64,000 bases of DNA from CAYWKS01 sp964458935 (GTDB lineage Bacteria; Planctomycetota; Phycisphaerae; Phycisphaerales; Zrk34). A model generated the notes under the pieces. That model had not been told where the DNA came from and ran no database searches. It worked only from the letters and a program-made list of their open reading frames with translations. Location of the stretch: contig CAYWKS010000005.1 of NCBI GenBank assembly GCA_964458935.1, positions 62,001-126,000 on the forward strand, read 5' to 3'. The first letter of the stretch is position 1. The number at the start of each line of letters is the position of its first letter. The position numbers and the translations under genes are program-made. Positions 55,218 to 63,290 of this stretch are shown one piece after another.

Positions 55218-55415
55218 ACGCGAATATTGATACGACATGCGAAAACAAACCGCAGCAAGACGGAACACATAGAAAGGGGGACGTGGCTGGGGCACACGAT
55301 ACCGACTGTGAACAAAGGGTTTCGAGACACCATAACCAAGAGGGGATCACCAAGACTTACCCCCTCACCCGATTCCGGAAAGGCCCGGACGGGAGAAAGA
55401 CAGGAGACTCGCAAG

Positions 55416-56540
55416 ATGAACGTTAAGACTTTGGGAATCATGACAATTCTGGCCATTGCTGGCTCGCTCACCTTCGCCGGCGCGGCCAAGGCCGCGTCCA
55501 TCGAGAGCTTGATCGTCGCCGACGGCGTCACGATCAACACCGGCGACGACAAGAGCGGTGAGTATCTCGTGGACGACGGCGATCCGCTGAACCCCGGCTT
55601 CATCAACATCGGGAGCATCGTCCGCGGCGCCATCAACATCGACACGCTCACCAGCGATGTCGACCACACCCTGGCCAACGGCACCAACAACCAGTGGTCC
55701 GCCGTCTTCTCGCTGGAAGTCAAGGAAGTCGTCAACCTGACTGACGTCAACGGCAGCGTCGTCGATCCCGACGGTTCCATCGCCTCGGGCGAGGGCCTGA
55801 GCGGTGATGAGACCGGCTTCGATGGCGACGAGTTCGGCGACATCATCTTCGGCCCGGACGCCACCTTCGGCGCCTACCTGGCCGGCCTCGCCGGCACCGC
55901 CGCCCTGCCGGGTGGCCCCTCCGGCCCGGCCGTTGCGGCCGGCACCATGGTCCGCTTCTGGCAGAACCCCACCAAGACCTTTGATCGCACCGGCGATCAG
56001 ACCACCGTGCCCATCCAGCCGGACCGCGTCGATGAGAACATCGCCACGCATGCTACAGGCTCGTTCTTCTGGGACCTGGGCTTCACCGATACCAGCGCCA
56101 CTGGCGCTTCGAACGACTTGGATGACGACGGCGTCATCACCTCCGGCAACGGCGAAGGCTGGGTGGCCCGCAACGGCGGCCTCGCCCTGACCGCCCTGGC
56201 CGGTGTTGATCCGGGTCAGTTCATTGGTCTGGGTGAGTTCTCCGTGCGTAACCTGCAGGGCGCGTTCTTCGGCAACATCATTGAGCGCGTGATCCCCACC
56301 CTGCCTCCGGGCACCAGCCTGGCTGCCGTCCTCGGCACCGCGCCCGGTGCGACCGGTCAGTTCTTCGGCAACTCCAGTGTCGAAGGCGCCAGCGGCGCCG
56401 TCGCCGACGCCGGCTTCGATGCCAGCAACAGCAGCGCCTTCACGTTCGTGGCCGTCCCCACCCCCGCCGCTGCGGGTCCGGGCCTGGCCCTGATCGGTGC
56501 GCTGGGTCTGCTGCGTCGTCGTCGTCAGCAGGCCGCCTGA
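55416..56540 (+). CDS. PEP-CTERM-like exported surface protein
   Basis: 374 residues. Signal peptide at 1-26 ('MNVKTLGIMTILAIAG', then A-K-A). The mature region is rich in Gly, Asp, Thr and Ala, with acidic stretches such as 'LDDDGVITSGNGEGW', and has no Cys in the mature part that I can see. C-terminal sorting tail at residues 347-374: V-P-T-P-A-A-A-G, a hydrophobic helix 'LALIGALGLL', then R-R-R-R-Q-Q-A-A. The motif is P-T-P rather than the standard P-E-P. AGGAG nine bases upstream. Codons are almost all C- or G-ending, consistent with high expression. Its placement right after exosortase and EpsI makes it their likely substrate. Its own function is unknown. Confidence 0.88.
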   Translation: MNVKTLGIMTILAIAGSLTFAGAAKAASIESLIVADGVTINTGDDKSGEYLVDDGDPLNPGFINIGSIVRGAINIDTLTSDVDHTLANGTNNQWSAVFSLEVKEVVNLTDVNGSVVDPDGSIASGEGLSGDETGFDGDEFGDIIFGPDATFGAYLAGLAGTAALPGGPSGPAVAAGTMVRFWQNPTKTFDRTGDQTTVPIQPDRVDENIATHATGSFFWDLGFTDTSATGASNDLDDDGVITSGNGEGWVARNGGLALTALAGVDPGQFIGLGEFSVRNLQGAFFGNIIERVIPTLPPGTSLAAVLGTAPGATGQFFGNSSVEGASGAVADAGFDASNSSAFTFVAVPTPAAAGPGLALIGALGLLRRRRQQAA

Positions 56541-56575
56541 ACCGCGGATCACATCCGCTGAATTCTGTTGACCAT

Positions 56576-56606
56576 GCGAGGGTCCATCCGGACCCTCGCT
56601 TTTTTT
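56576..56606 (+). terminator. Strong Rho-independent terminator after the PEP-CTERM gene
   Basis: Perfect 10-base stem GCGAGGGTCC / GGACCCTCGC with loop ATCC, followed by seven T. It starts 35 bases after the stop codon. A smaller hairpin (GCGGAT-CAC-ATCCGC, 56544-56558) lies just before it. It separates the plus-strand locus from the convergent minus-strand genes. Confidence 0.95.
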
Positions 56607-56633
56607 ATGCGCTGTGAGGGTGAGGTTGGCCGG

Positions 56634-57740
56634 TCAGGAAGTTCGCTCGATCATCTGGCGTGACAGCGGTAGTCGCGTCGATCGCGACCGCGGCGCGGCG
56701 CTGTGCCCGACGCGCCCCATGAACACACCGTGGTCGTACACGTCGTCCCCGAAGAGCTCCGACATGCGGCGATGAACTTCTCGGGCACGCTGCATCGCCG
56801 CGTCCGAGTCGCAGAAGCGGAGGGACCGGTGTACGTACCGGCTGAAGATCAAAGGCGTCATCTCCGGCTGGAGCAGCAGCCCGAGCTTTGCGGACATCAG
56901 CCAGAACCGCTGAAGAGCGCGGCCGCCGTCGATCCAATCGTCGATCGTCTGCAGCGGTCGATCGGCGATGATCATGAAGTGGGCCGCGCATCGCACGGCC
57001 GGCTGGTAATCCAGTTGAAGTCGTGGCAGCAGCGTGCCGCCGAGATAGCGATTCATGAAATGCACGCGATTGAAGCTGCCCATCGCCCAGCGCATCAGCT
57101 TCAGCGCCACCGGGTCGAGCCCGACCGCCCGGTCGGGGATGCGGTCCTCGCTGTACCGGGCGCCCCACTCGATCATCTGGCGGTGGACCTCGTACGCCTC
57201 ACGGATCGTCAGACGGACCCAGGCGCTGCGGAACAGCAGCTTCGCGATGCGACGGCGATCGGCGCTGTCGGCTTTCCATGCGATGGTGTAGCCGTCGCCC
57301 ACCGCAACATTGAACGCCGCGATCTCATCATCGCGCAACGGCGTTGTCCGCATGGGTCGACGCTGCGTGACACGCTCGGTCACATAGGGCAGCAGGGGGT
57401 CCGGTTCGCGGCCGGGCTCATCGCTCAAGGTCACGTCGAAGGTCGGCCGCGTCTCCGGGCTGTCCGTCCGCCGCGTGACATGGGCCCGCATCCGTTCGCC
57501 CGAAGCGGCGATGTCGATCGTTTCCAGCAACGCGCCCAGGGCCAACTGGCTGGCGCGGCCATCCAGGTCATAGACCACGTGGTCGCGCGTGTCGTGGCCG
57601 TGAACGACCACATGATGGTCGTCGCGAATCTCGAACCGCCACGGCTGCGTGTTGTCACCGCTGGGCGCCCATCGCGCCAGGTCGAGAACTCGCTCGACGG
57701 GGCGGCTCTCGGGCGATACGGATTGGGTCTCGTAGCTCAT
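56634..57740 (-). CDS. Nitroreductase-like flavoprotein (Acg-like, two-domain)
   Basis: 368 residues, roughly twice a single-domain nitroreductase and closer to the Acg (Rv2032-like) type. The FMN-phosphate region 'DLARWAPSGDNTQPWRFEI' is at residues 20-38; a second half-site may be 'PAVRCAAHFMIIADRP' with the following 'LQRFWLMSAKLGLLLQPEM'. The ATG at 57740 was chosen because it overlaps the ThiF gene's stop by four bases (ATGA); an ATG three codons earlier is possible. Tight coupling means it probably acts with the ThiF protein. A role as flavin oxidase/dehydrogenase on a conjugated intermediate is inference; some Acg-like proteins bind flavin without turnover. Confidence 0.8.
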   Translation of the reverse strand: MSYETQSVSPESRPVERVLDLARWAPSGDNTQPWRFEIRDDHHVVVHGHDTRDHVVYDLDGRASQLALGALLETIDIAASGERMRAHVTRRTDSPETRPTFDVTLSDEPGREPDPLLPYVTERVTQRRPMRTTPLRDDEIAAFNVAVGDGYTIAWKADSADRRRIAKLLFRSAWVRLTIREAYEVHRQMIEWGARYSEDRIPDRAVGLDPVALKLMRWAMGSFNRVHFMNRYLGGTLLPRLQLDYQPAVRCAAHFMIIADRPLQTIDDWIDGGRALQRFWLMSAKLGLLLQPEMTPLIFSRYVHRSLRFCDSDAAMQRAREVHRRMSELFGDDVYDHGVFMGRVGHSAAPRSRSTRLPLSRQMIERTS

Positions 57741-58765
57741 TGCTCGCACGCCTCAAGCTGGGTCAGCATCTTCTTGCGGGCGATCCATAGCGTCAGGCGC
57801 TGCAGGGGGTGTCGGTTGCCCCCGCGCCGCCTCGAACGCCGCCAGCGATTGCGGTAGGCGTCGAACTGCAACACGATCGGCGCCGCGGGCACCTCGCCAC
57901 GCCCGAGCAGCAGCTTCACCGCCTGCGCCCCGGTCAGCCCCGCGCACAGGTCGATCGCGACAGCGGTCGACGGGCCCCGATGGTTGGCCAGGTCGATCGT
58001 GCTCGGGTCCACGAGGTAGCTGCGGTGCAGCCCAGCGGGCGCCAGGCCAACCAGGAACCGCAGCAGTTGCTCGGGCTCGTCGCAGCCTTCGAGCTGGAAG
58101 TAGTCTTCGAAGGTCATGCCCCCGGGCAGGAAGGCGAGGAACGCCACGCCCATGCCCAGCGGCGCCGCGGTCAGCGCGGGGATGCGGCGTTCGGCGCACG
58201 CCTTGAACACCATCCGCCGCGCGGCCACCGCGAAGAAGTCCAGGCTGTCGACGTACAGGTCGACCCCGTCAAGGAACTGATCGATATTGCCGGGATGGAT
58301 GCCCTCGTCAAACGTCCTGACGTCGGTCTCGGGGTTGATCTGCAGCGCCAGCTCGGTCATGACGCCGACCTTGGCCCGACCGACGTTCGCCATCATCGCG
58401 CCGGCTTGCCGGTTGAAGTTTTCGATGTCGAAGCAGTCGAAGTCGGCCAGGTGAAAGGCGCCCACCCCGAGCCGGCTGAGCGTCAAGAGGTGCTGGCCGC
58501 CTACGCCGCCCATGCCCGCGATGGCGATGCGACTGGCGCGGAGCTTGTCCTGTTCGCCGCCGGTGACCCAGCCGATGTTGCGTGAGAACGCGCGCGCGTA
58601 GTCGAACGTGCTCGGCTCCCGCGAGGAGGCGGGCGACGTCCGATCAGCCGGGTGCGAATCACGTGCTGCGGAGTGCATCATCAGCATGGTAAGCGGGAAA
58701 ACGAATCGGGTGACATGGGGATGATCGGCCATTTCGCCGACCGGTATTACCGTCACGTTCGCCAT
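57737..58765 (-). CDS. ThiF/E1-like adenylyltransferase
   Basis: Up to 342 residues. ATP-binding Rossmann core 'IAIAGMGGVGGQHLLTLSRL' with G-x-G-G-x-G at 84-90, 'HLADFDCFDIENFNRQ' (Asp108, Asp110, Asn117, Arg119), and 'GRAKVGVMTELALQINPETD'. These are the standard adenylating residues of ThiF/MoeB/UBA1 proteins, which activate a carboxylate as acyl-AMP. The two Cys-x-x-Cys pairs that bind zinc in ThiF/MoeB are missing. 'DLCAGLTGAQAVKLLLG' closes the domain. Start uncertain: ATGs at 58765, 58687, 58681 and 58678 all lack a ribosome site, and conservation seems to begin only near 'FDYARAFSRNIGW' (residue 54). No small ubiquitin/ThiS-like partner is encoded nearby. Confidence 0.9.
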   Translation of the reverse strand: MANVTVIPVGEMADHPHVTRFVFPLTMLMMHSAARDSHPADRTSPASSREPSTFDYARAFSRNIGWVTGGEQDKLRASRIAIAGMGGVGGQHLLTLSRLGVGAFHLADFDCFDIENFNRQAGAMMANVGRAKVGVMTELALQINPETDVRTFDEGIHPGNIDQFLDGVDLYVDSLDFFAVAARRMVFKACAERRIPALTAAPLGMGVAFLAFLPGGMTFEDYFQLEGCDEPEQLLRFLVGLAPAGLHRSYLVDPSTIDLANHRGPSTAVAIDLCAGLTGAQAVKLLLGRGEVPAAPIVLQFDAYRNRWRRSRRRGGNRHPLQRLTLWIARKKMLTQLEACEQ

Positions 58766-58851
58766 GACCCGGGGCGATCCACGCGAGGCAGCGGGCGTGC
58801 AAGGGTTCTCATCCGGCCTGCCGACTCACGCGCGCCCTCGCCATAGCCGAC
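58766..58851. promoter_or_regulatory. Divergent promoter region between ThiF and RND genes
   Basis: 86 bases separating divergent starts. I see no good -35/-10 pair. One GG-N10-GC spacing (58787-58800, plus strand) matches a sigma-54 consensus at only 8 of 12 positions and may be chance. Confidence 0.35.
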
Positions 58852-61800
58852 ATGCATGGTAGCGCGACCGGCCACGGGGCCGGCCCGCGGTTATGGGACC
58901 TACGACAGATGCACGGCCAAACGTCCAATCCATTGTCCGAGCCGGACCGTCCGCGCGGGTTGCTGGGGTGGTTCGCCGGGAATCATGTCGCGGCGAATTG
59001 TCTCATGGTCCTGATCGTGGGGGCGGGCATCGTCGCGATGCTCCGCATGCCCCTGGAAGTCTTCCCCGAGGTCGACCCGGACCTGGTCACGGTGACCGTC
59101 CCTTACCCCGGTGCGACATCGGCCGACGTGGAGGACGGGATCATCCGCCGCATCGAGGACCGCGTGACGGGCATCGAGGGCGTCGCCAAGGTCCGCTCCG
59201 TCGCGGCCGAAGGCGTGGGCACCGTGATGATCGAGGTCCAGCCCCACGCCTCGGACCAGCGGGTGCTGGACGATGTCAAGGCCGAGGTGGACCGCATCGA
59301 CGCGTTCCCCGAGCTGGCCGATCCGCCCATCGTTGAGCTGGCGACCACGCGGGTGCAGGTCATGTCCGTGGCGATATACGGCGACGCGAGCGAAAGCACG
59401 CTTCGCCATCTTGCCGAGCGTGTCAAGGATGACCTGATGCTGCAGGCCGACGTCACGGAAGTGGAGCTGAGCGGTGTTCGGGAGTTCGAGGTCTGGGTGG
59501 AGGTCGATGAGGCGGCCCTGCGCAAGTACGGCTTGGCGTTGAGCGACGTCGCCGACGTGGTGCGCAACGCCTCGCTCGATCTGCCGGCGGGCAAGCTCGT
59601 CACCGAAGGCGGGGAGGTGCTGATCCGCACAGTCGGCCAGCGCTACAAGGCCGCCGAGTTCGCCGACATCGTCCTGCTCACCCGCGCGAATGGAACGATG
59701 GTCCGTCTCGGCGATGTGGCTGAGGTGCGCGAGACCTTCGAGGATACCGAGACGGCCGCGTTCTTCGACGGCGAGCCCGCCGTGCGGATCGAGGTCTTCC
59801 GCGTCGGCGATCAAAGCGCCCTGGAAGTCTCCGAGGCGGTCCGGGCGTACGTTGAACGGCAACAGTCGCAACTGCCCGAAGGCGTCAAGCTGGCGGTCTG
59901 GCTCGATCGATCTCAGGAACTGGCCGACCGGATCGCCATGCTCTCGACCAATGGCGCACTGGGGCTGCTGCTCGTGCTGGCGTGCCTGGCGCTGTTCCTG
60001 GACCTGCGGTTGGCGTTCTGGACGACGCTGGGCATCCCGATCTCGTTCCTCGGCGGGTTCGTGATCATGATGGCCGCGGGCGTCACGGTGAACATGATGA
60101 GCCTGTTCGCGATGATCGTGGCGTTGGGCATCGTTGTGGACGACGCGATCGTGGTGGGTGAGAACGTCTTCGCGTACCGCCAGCGTGGCTACGGCCCCGT
60201 GGCGGCGGCGGCCGCGGCGGTGCGCGAGATGGCCGCCCCCGTAACCATCGCCGTGTTGACGACGATCTTCGCCTTTGCGCCGATGCTCTACACCCGTGGT
60301 GACGCGGGCAAGGTGCTCTGGCCCATCGCCGCGGTGGTGATCGCCGTGCTGACCGTCTCGCTCGTCGAGGCGCTGTTCGTGCTGCCGGCACACCTCGCCA
60401 CCTCACGCGGCAGCGAGCGCCGCGGGCCGATAGCTCGGCTGCAGGCCTTCATCCGGCGACAGTTGCAGCGGGTCATCGATGGTCCTTATCAGCGGCTGGT
60501 TGCAGCGGCTGTCAGCTACCGCTACGCGACGGTAGCGCTGGCCGTGGCCATCCTCCTGGTGGTCGGCGGGCTCGTCGCGGGCGGGCACGTCAAGTTCGCT
60601 TTCCTCCCATCGTTCGACGCCTACTACGTCTGGTCGACCATCCGCGTTCCGCCGGGCACACCGCCCGAGCATGTGCGGCAGATCGTGCAGGAAGTCGAGC
60701 AATCCGCGCGGGTCGTCGCCGACGAGTGGCAGGTTCATGGCCGCATCACGCGCTCGCCCATCCGGCACATCTCGACCAACATCGGCGCTCAGCCCATCGA
60801 CGCTTTCACCCAGGCCGGCCCATGGTCGGTGGCCCTGGGCGGCGAAGGCAGCCACCTCGCCGAAGTCACGGTCGAGTTGACCACCAGCGATCTGAGTGAG
60901 GTTTCGGCCAGCGAGTTCGCCGAAATGTGGCGGCGGCGCGTGGGGCCGATGCCCGGAGGGGTGCAGCTTGGATTCCACGCCGATCTGTTCAGCGTCGGTG
61001 AGCCGGTCTTCGTCGAGCTTCGGCATCACGACCATGACCGGTTGCTCGAGGCCGCCGAGCGATTGAAGGCGAGGCTGGGCCAGTTCGTAGGCGTGACCGA
61101 TATCAGCGACTCATATGAGCCCGGCAAGAGTGAGCTGGAACTGTCGCTCACCGACGAAGGCCGCACCACCGGCCTCACACAGCAGCAACTCGCCGCCCAG
61201 GTGCGGAACGCCTTCCATGGCGCCGAGGCGGAGAAGGTTCAGCGCGGCCGCCATGAAGTCACCGTCCGCGTGCGCTATCCAGAGCACGGATCGATCAGCG
61301 AACAGCAGCTCCGCGCGATGCGGCTGCGGATGCCCGACGGCACCGCCATGGCCTTCGATGCGGTGGCCGAGGTCCGGCCGGTGCGCGGGGTGCTGCAGAT
61401 CGAGCGCGCCGATCGTGAGCGCGTCGTCAACGTCACCGCGGATGTCGATCCGGAGTTGACCAACGCCAACGCGGTCAACGCCCGGCTTCGGGACCGGGTC
61501 CTGCCTCAGTTGGCGAACGAACTGCCGGGCCTTCGGTACCGCTTCGAGGGCGAACAGGCCGAGCAGGCCCAGACGCTCAGCTCGCTCGGTATCAACTTCG
61601 CCCTGGCGATCCTGGTGATCTTCACGCTGCTGGCTACCCAGTTCCGCAGCTATGTCCAGCCGCTGATCGTGATGACGGCGATCCCCTTCGGTTTGGTCGG
61701 GGCGGTGGTCGGCCACGCCGTCATGGGCTACCAGCTATCGATGTTGTCGATCTTCGGCGTGGTGGCCTTGGCCGGCGTGGTCGTCAATGACTCGCTGATT

Positions 61801-62136
61801 CTCGTGGATGCGGTGAATCATGCGCGGCGGGCGGGCACGCCCGCCCTCGAAGCGCTCAAGCTGGCGGGCATGAAGCGGTTCCGCCCGATTCTCTTGACGA
61901 CCCTCACCACGTTTCTCGGGCTCACGCCCATGATCTTTGAGACCAGCTTCCAAGGGCGGTTTCTCGTGCCGATGGCGATCAGCCTCGGCTATGGCATACT
62001 CTTCGCCACAGCCATCACGCTGCTGCTGGTGCCGGCGTTGTACATGATCGTCGAGGACATGCGCATGCCGCGTGCGCGGCGTCTGGAGCCCGTCTCCGCC
62101 CCGTCGGAGGCTGAGCCCGGGGTAGCCCCGGCTTGA
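58852..62136 (+). CDS. RND-family efflux transporter (AcrB-type inner-membrane pump)
   Basis: 1094 residues, full-length RND protein. First membrane segment 'NHVAANCLMVLIVGAGIVAM', then 'MPLEVFPEVDPDLVTVTVPY' and 'PGATSADVEDGIIRRIEDRV', the invariant RND entry to the first periplasmic loop. The proton-relay segment is 'IVALGIVVDDAIVVGENVFA' with Asp430-Asp431. The second half repeats the plan: 'LAILVIFTLLATQFRSYVQP', 'LSIFGVVALAGVVVNDSLIL'. Start at 58852 or at an ATG at 58909 that gives a more usual N-terminus. No periplasmic adaptor or TolC-type protein is encoded beside it, so partners must come from elsewhere or it works alone, as HpnN/MmpL-like lipid exporters do. Substrate unknown. Confidence 0.94.
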   Translation: MHGSATGHGAGPRLWDLRQMHGQTSNPLSEPDRPRGLLGWFAGNHVAANCLMVLIVGAGIVAMLRMPLEVFPEVDPDLVTVTVPYPGATSADVEDGIIRRIEDRVTGIEGVAKVRSVAAEGVGTVMIEVQPHASDQRVLDDVKAEVDRIDAFPELADPPIVELATTRVQVMSVAIYGDASESTLRHLAERVKDDLMLQADVTEVELSGVREFEVWVEVDEAALRKYGLALSDVADVVRNASLDLPAGKLVTEGGEVLIRTVGQRYKAAEFADIVLLTRANGTMVRLGDVAEVRETFEDTETAAFFDGEPAVRIEVFRVGDQSALEVSEAVRAYVERQQSQLPEGVKLAVWLDRSQELADRIAMLSTNGALGLLLVLACLALFLDLRLAFWTTLGIPISFLGGFVIMMAAGVTVNMMSLFAMIVALGIVVDDAIVVGENVFAYRQRGYGPVAAAAAAVREMAAPVTIAVLTTIFAFAPMLYTRGDAGKVLWPIAAVVIAVLTVSLVEALFVLPAHLATSRGSERRGPIARLQAFIRRQLQRVIDGPYQRLVAAAVSYRYATVALAVAILLVVGGLVAGGHVKFAFLPSFDAYYVWSTIRVPPGTPPEHVRQIVQEVEQSARVVADEWQVHGRITRSPIRHISTNIGAQPIDAFTQAGPWSVALGGEGSHLAEVTVELTTSDLSEVSASEFAEMWRRRVGPMPGGVQLGFHADLFSVGEPVFVELRHHDHDRLLEAAERLKARLGQFVGVTDISDSYEPGKSELELSLTDEGRTTGLTQQQLAAQVRNAFHGAEAEKVQRGRHEVTVRVRYPEHGSISEQQLRAMRLRMPDGTAMAFDAVAEVRPVRGVLQIERADRERVVNVTADVDPELTNANAVNARLRDRVLPQLANELPGLRYRFEGEQAEQAQTLSSLGINFALAILVIFTLLATQFRSYVQPLIVMTAIPFGLVGAVVGHAVMGYQLSMLSIFGVVALAGVVVNDSLILVDAVNHARRAGTPALEALKLAGMKRFRPILLTTLTTFLGLTPMIFETSFQGRFLVPMAISLGYGILFATAITLLLVPALYMIVEDMRMPRARRLEPVSAPSEAEPGVAPA

Positions 62137-62477
62137 CGGCCCCACGCCCCACAGGCCATCCAGCTTCATAAGAACCGCAGACCTGTGCGGATGCTTGATC
62201 CTCCGGGTTCGGGCCGGGTTGCTCGCTGCGCGATCGGTCCGGAATTGTGGACCGCCAAGTTATAATGCAATTGTAACTTGCAATGGACCTGCCCATCGCT
62301 ATTAGTTATAAGTTGGGATAGATGGGGGGATTGCTGCACGTCGCCGCAATGCGCCCCATCAGGGCGCCGAACCGCCGGCTCGGCGCTGTGGGAAGAGAAG
62401 CAGCCCCGCATGGGGAACGCGGAGCGTCCACCGTCGTTCCCGATGGGCGGCTGATACTTCTGTGAAGGGAGAGAGCT
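62137..62477 (+). promoter_or_regulatory. 341-base promoter and structured leader of the FeeM-like gene
   Basis: No gene. After a GC-rich 110 bases comes an AT-rich island (about 62250-62315) with TATAAT at 62261-62266 and a repeated GTTATAA (62259-62265, 62305-62311). About 200 bases of leader follow with hairpins: GCGCCC/GGGCGC (62351-62356 with 62362-62367), GCGCCGA/TCGGCGC (62364-62370 with 62380-62386) and GGGAACG/CGTTCCC (62413-62419 with 62435-62441). The first two share bases and cannot form together. A good ribosome site (AAGGGAG, 62465-62471) ends the leader. Confidence 0.5.
62256..62280. promoter_or_regulatory. 25-base near-perfect palindrome overlapping a -10 box (operator candidate)
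   Basis: Arms CAAGTTA (62256-62262) and TAACTTG (62274-62280), with AAT/ATT pairing further inside (62264-62266 with 62270-62272), so ten of the eleven base pairs flanking the central three bases match. TATAAT (62261-62266) lies within it, so a bound dimeric regulator would block polymerase. No regulator gene is in the window. Confidence 0.55.
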
Positions 62478-63254
62478 ATGGTTGCTGCCATCAGTGCAGA
62501 CGTACGGCCTGCGCCGACAAGATTCGATGCGCCGACCCGCAGGTCAGCACGCCGCGGGTTCAGCGTGGGCATCGCGCGTAACGCCGAAGACGTCAAGGCC
62601 GCATGGATGCTCGTCTATCACGCCTACCGCAGGAAGGGGCTGATCAACTCCAACCGCCTCCAGGTCCACCTGGTTCCACAATCCTTGCAGGAAAGATCGG
62701 CGATTGTGGTCGGCGCCGAGGGTGACGAACTCGTGACGACGTTGAGCATTTATGAAGATGCGAGGCTGGGGTTGCCGCTCGACGCAGTCTATCCCGAGGA
62801 GCTTGACGACCTGCGGCGGGCCGGTCGACGCCTTTATGAAGTGGGCATGTTTGCCGATCGCTGCGAGACACGAGGTCACAAGCCCGCCGAGCTGTTCGAG
62901 ATCATGCGGTTGCCGTTCCACTACGGTCACTGGGCGGATCGCACCGACCTGGTCATCGGGGTGCATCCGCATCACGAACCGTTCTACCGCCGCCTGATCG
63001 GTTTCGAAGTCATCGGACCCGAGCGGACGTACGGCATGGTTCGGGATCACCCGGTGATGCTCTTGCGGCTGAACCTGTTGCGGGTCCCGATGCTCGACGC
63101 GGTGCCCCGCGGGATGCAGTACTTCCTGCAGCGGCCGGTCCGCCGCGAAGTCTATGACCGGCGTTTCCGGTTCCACCCGGATACCGTTCAGCGATCGCTC
63201 CGGGAATGCGTCGCAAGCATCATCGAGAAGCCCAAGCAGCTCGACGCCGCGTGA
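62478..63254 (+). CDS. FeeM-like N-acyl amino acid synthase / exosortase-associated acyltransferase family
   Basis: 258 residues, GNAT-like fold. 'DVKAAWMLVYHAYRRKGLIN' (39-58), 'RLYEVGMFADR' (118-128, the glutamate-containing central strand) and 'VIGVHPHHEPFYRRLIGFEV' (159-178) match the FeeM/N-acyl amino acid synthase type, a branch of which is a known companion of exosortase loci. FeeM proteins join a fatty acyl chain from acyl-carrier protein to an amino acid. AAGGGAG lies six bases before the ATG. The last 50 residues ('RPVRREVYDRRFRFHPDTVQ' onward) are basic. Convergent with a homologue at 63291. No acyl-carrier protein gene is visible here. Confidence 0.8.
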   Translation: MVAAISADVRPAPTRFDAPTRRSARRGFSVGIARNAEDVKAAWMLVYHAYRRKGLINSNRLQVHLVPQSLQERSAIVVGAEGDELVTTLSIYEDARLGLPLDAVYPEELDDLRRAGRRLYEVGMFADRCETRGHKPAELFEIMRLPFHYGHWADRTDLVIGVHPHHEPFYRRLIGFEVIGPERTYGMVRDHPVMLLRLNLLRVPMLDAVPRGMQYFLQRPVRREVYDRRFRFHPDTVQRSLRECVASIIEKPKQLDAA

Positions 63255-63290
63255 TCGCGTCGGGCGAACGCCCAAAGTCAACGGACGGGT

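Larger units (their letters stand above)
55017..55415 (+). promoter_or_regulatory. Regulatory gap between EpsI and PEP-CTERM genes
   Basis: 399 bases without a convincing gene. It holds a GC-rich hairpin (55147-55165), a sigma-54-type promoter (55202-55217), then about 185 bases of A-rich leader ending in AGGAG nine bases before the PEP-CTERM start. An open frame runs through part of it in phase with the downstream gene, but its translation has no conserved features and the signal peptide begins at 55416. Confidence 0.6.

Noticed and set aside
55134..55415. N-terminal extension of the PEP-CTERM protein, including an ATG at 55167
   Set aside because: Would place the signal peptide in mid-protein; AGGAG and a canonical signal sequence mark 55416 as the start.
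55365..56552. 395-residue open frame on the minus strand
   Set aside because: Antisense to the PEP-CTERM gene, whose signal peptide, sorting tail and ribosome site are clear; the frame is open because of strong codon bias.
56703..57857. 384-residue open frame on the plus strand
   Set aside because: Antisense to the nitroreductase-like gene with recognisable FMN motif; no start signal.
56634..58765. RiPP azoline-type cluster (E1-like plus flavin dehydrogenase)
   Set aside because: No YcaO protein and no short precursor peptide gene is visible in or next to the pair.
58787..58800. Second GG-N10-GC (sigma-54-like) spacing before the RND gene
   Set aside because: Only 8 of 12 consensus positions match, and the bare GG-N10-GC pattern is common by chance in GC-rich DNA.
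58900..60393. 497-residue open frame on the minus strand
   Set aside because: Antisense to the RND gene; translation is His/Arg/Asp-rich with no membrane or domain features.
62200..62240. GGGTTCGGGCCGGG, resembling a tRNA T-arm
   Set aside because: No acceptor stem, anticodon arm or D-arm can be fitted around it.
63261..63275. GGGC-GAAC-GCCC hairpin between the convergent FeeM-like genes
   Set aside because: Only a 4-base stem and no T-run, too weak to call a terminator.
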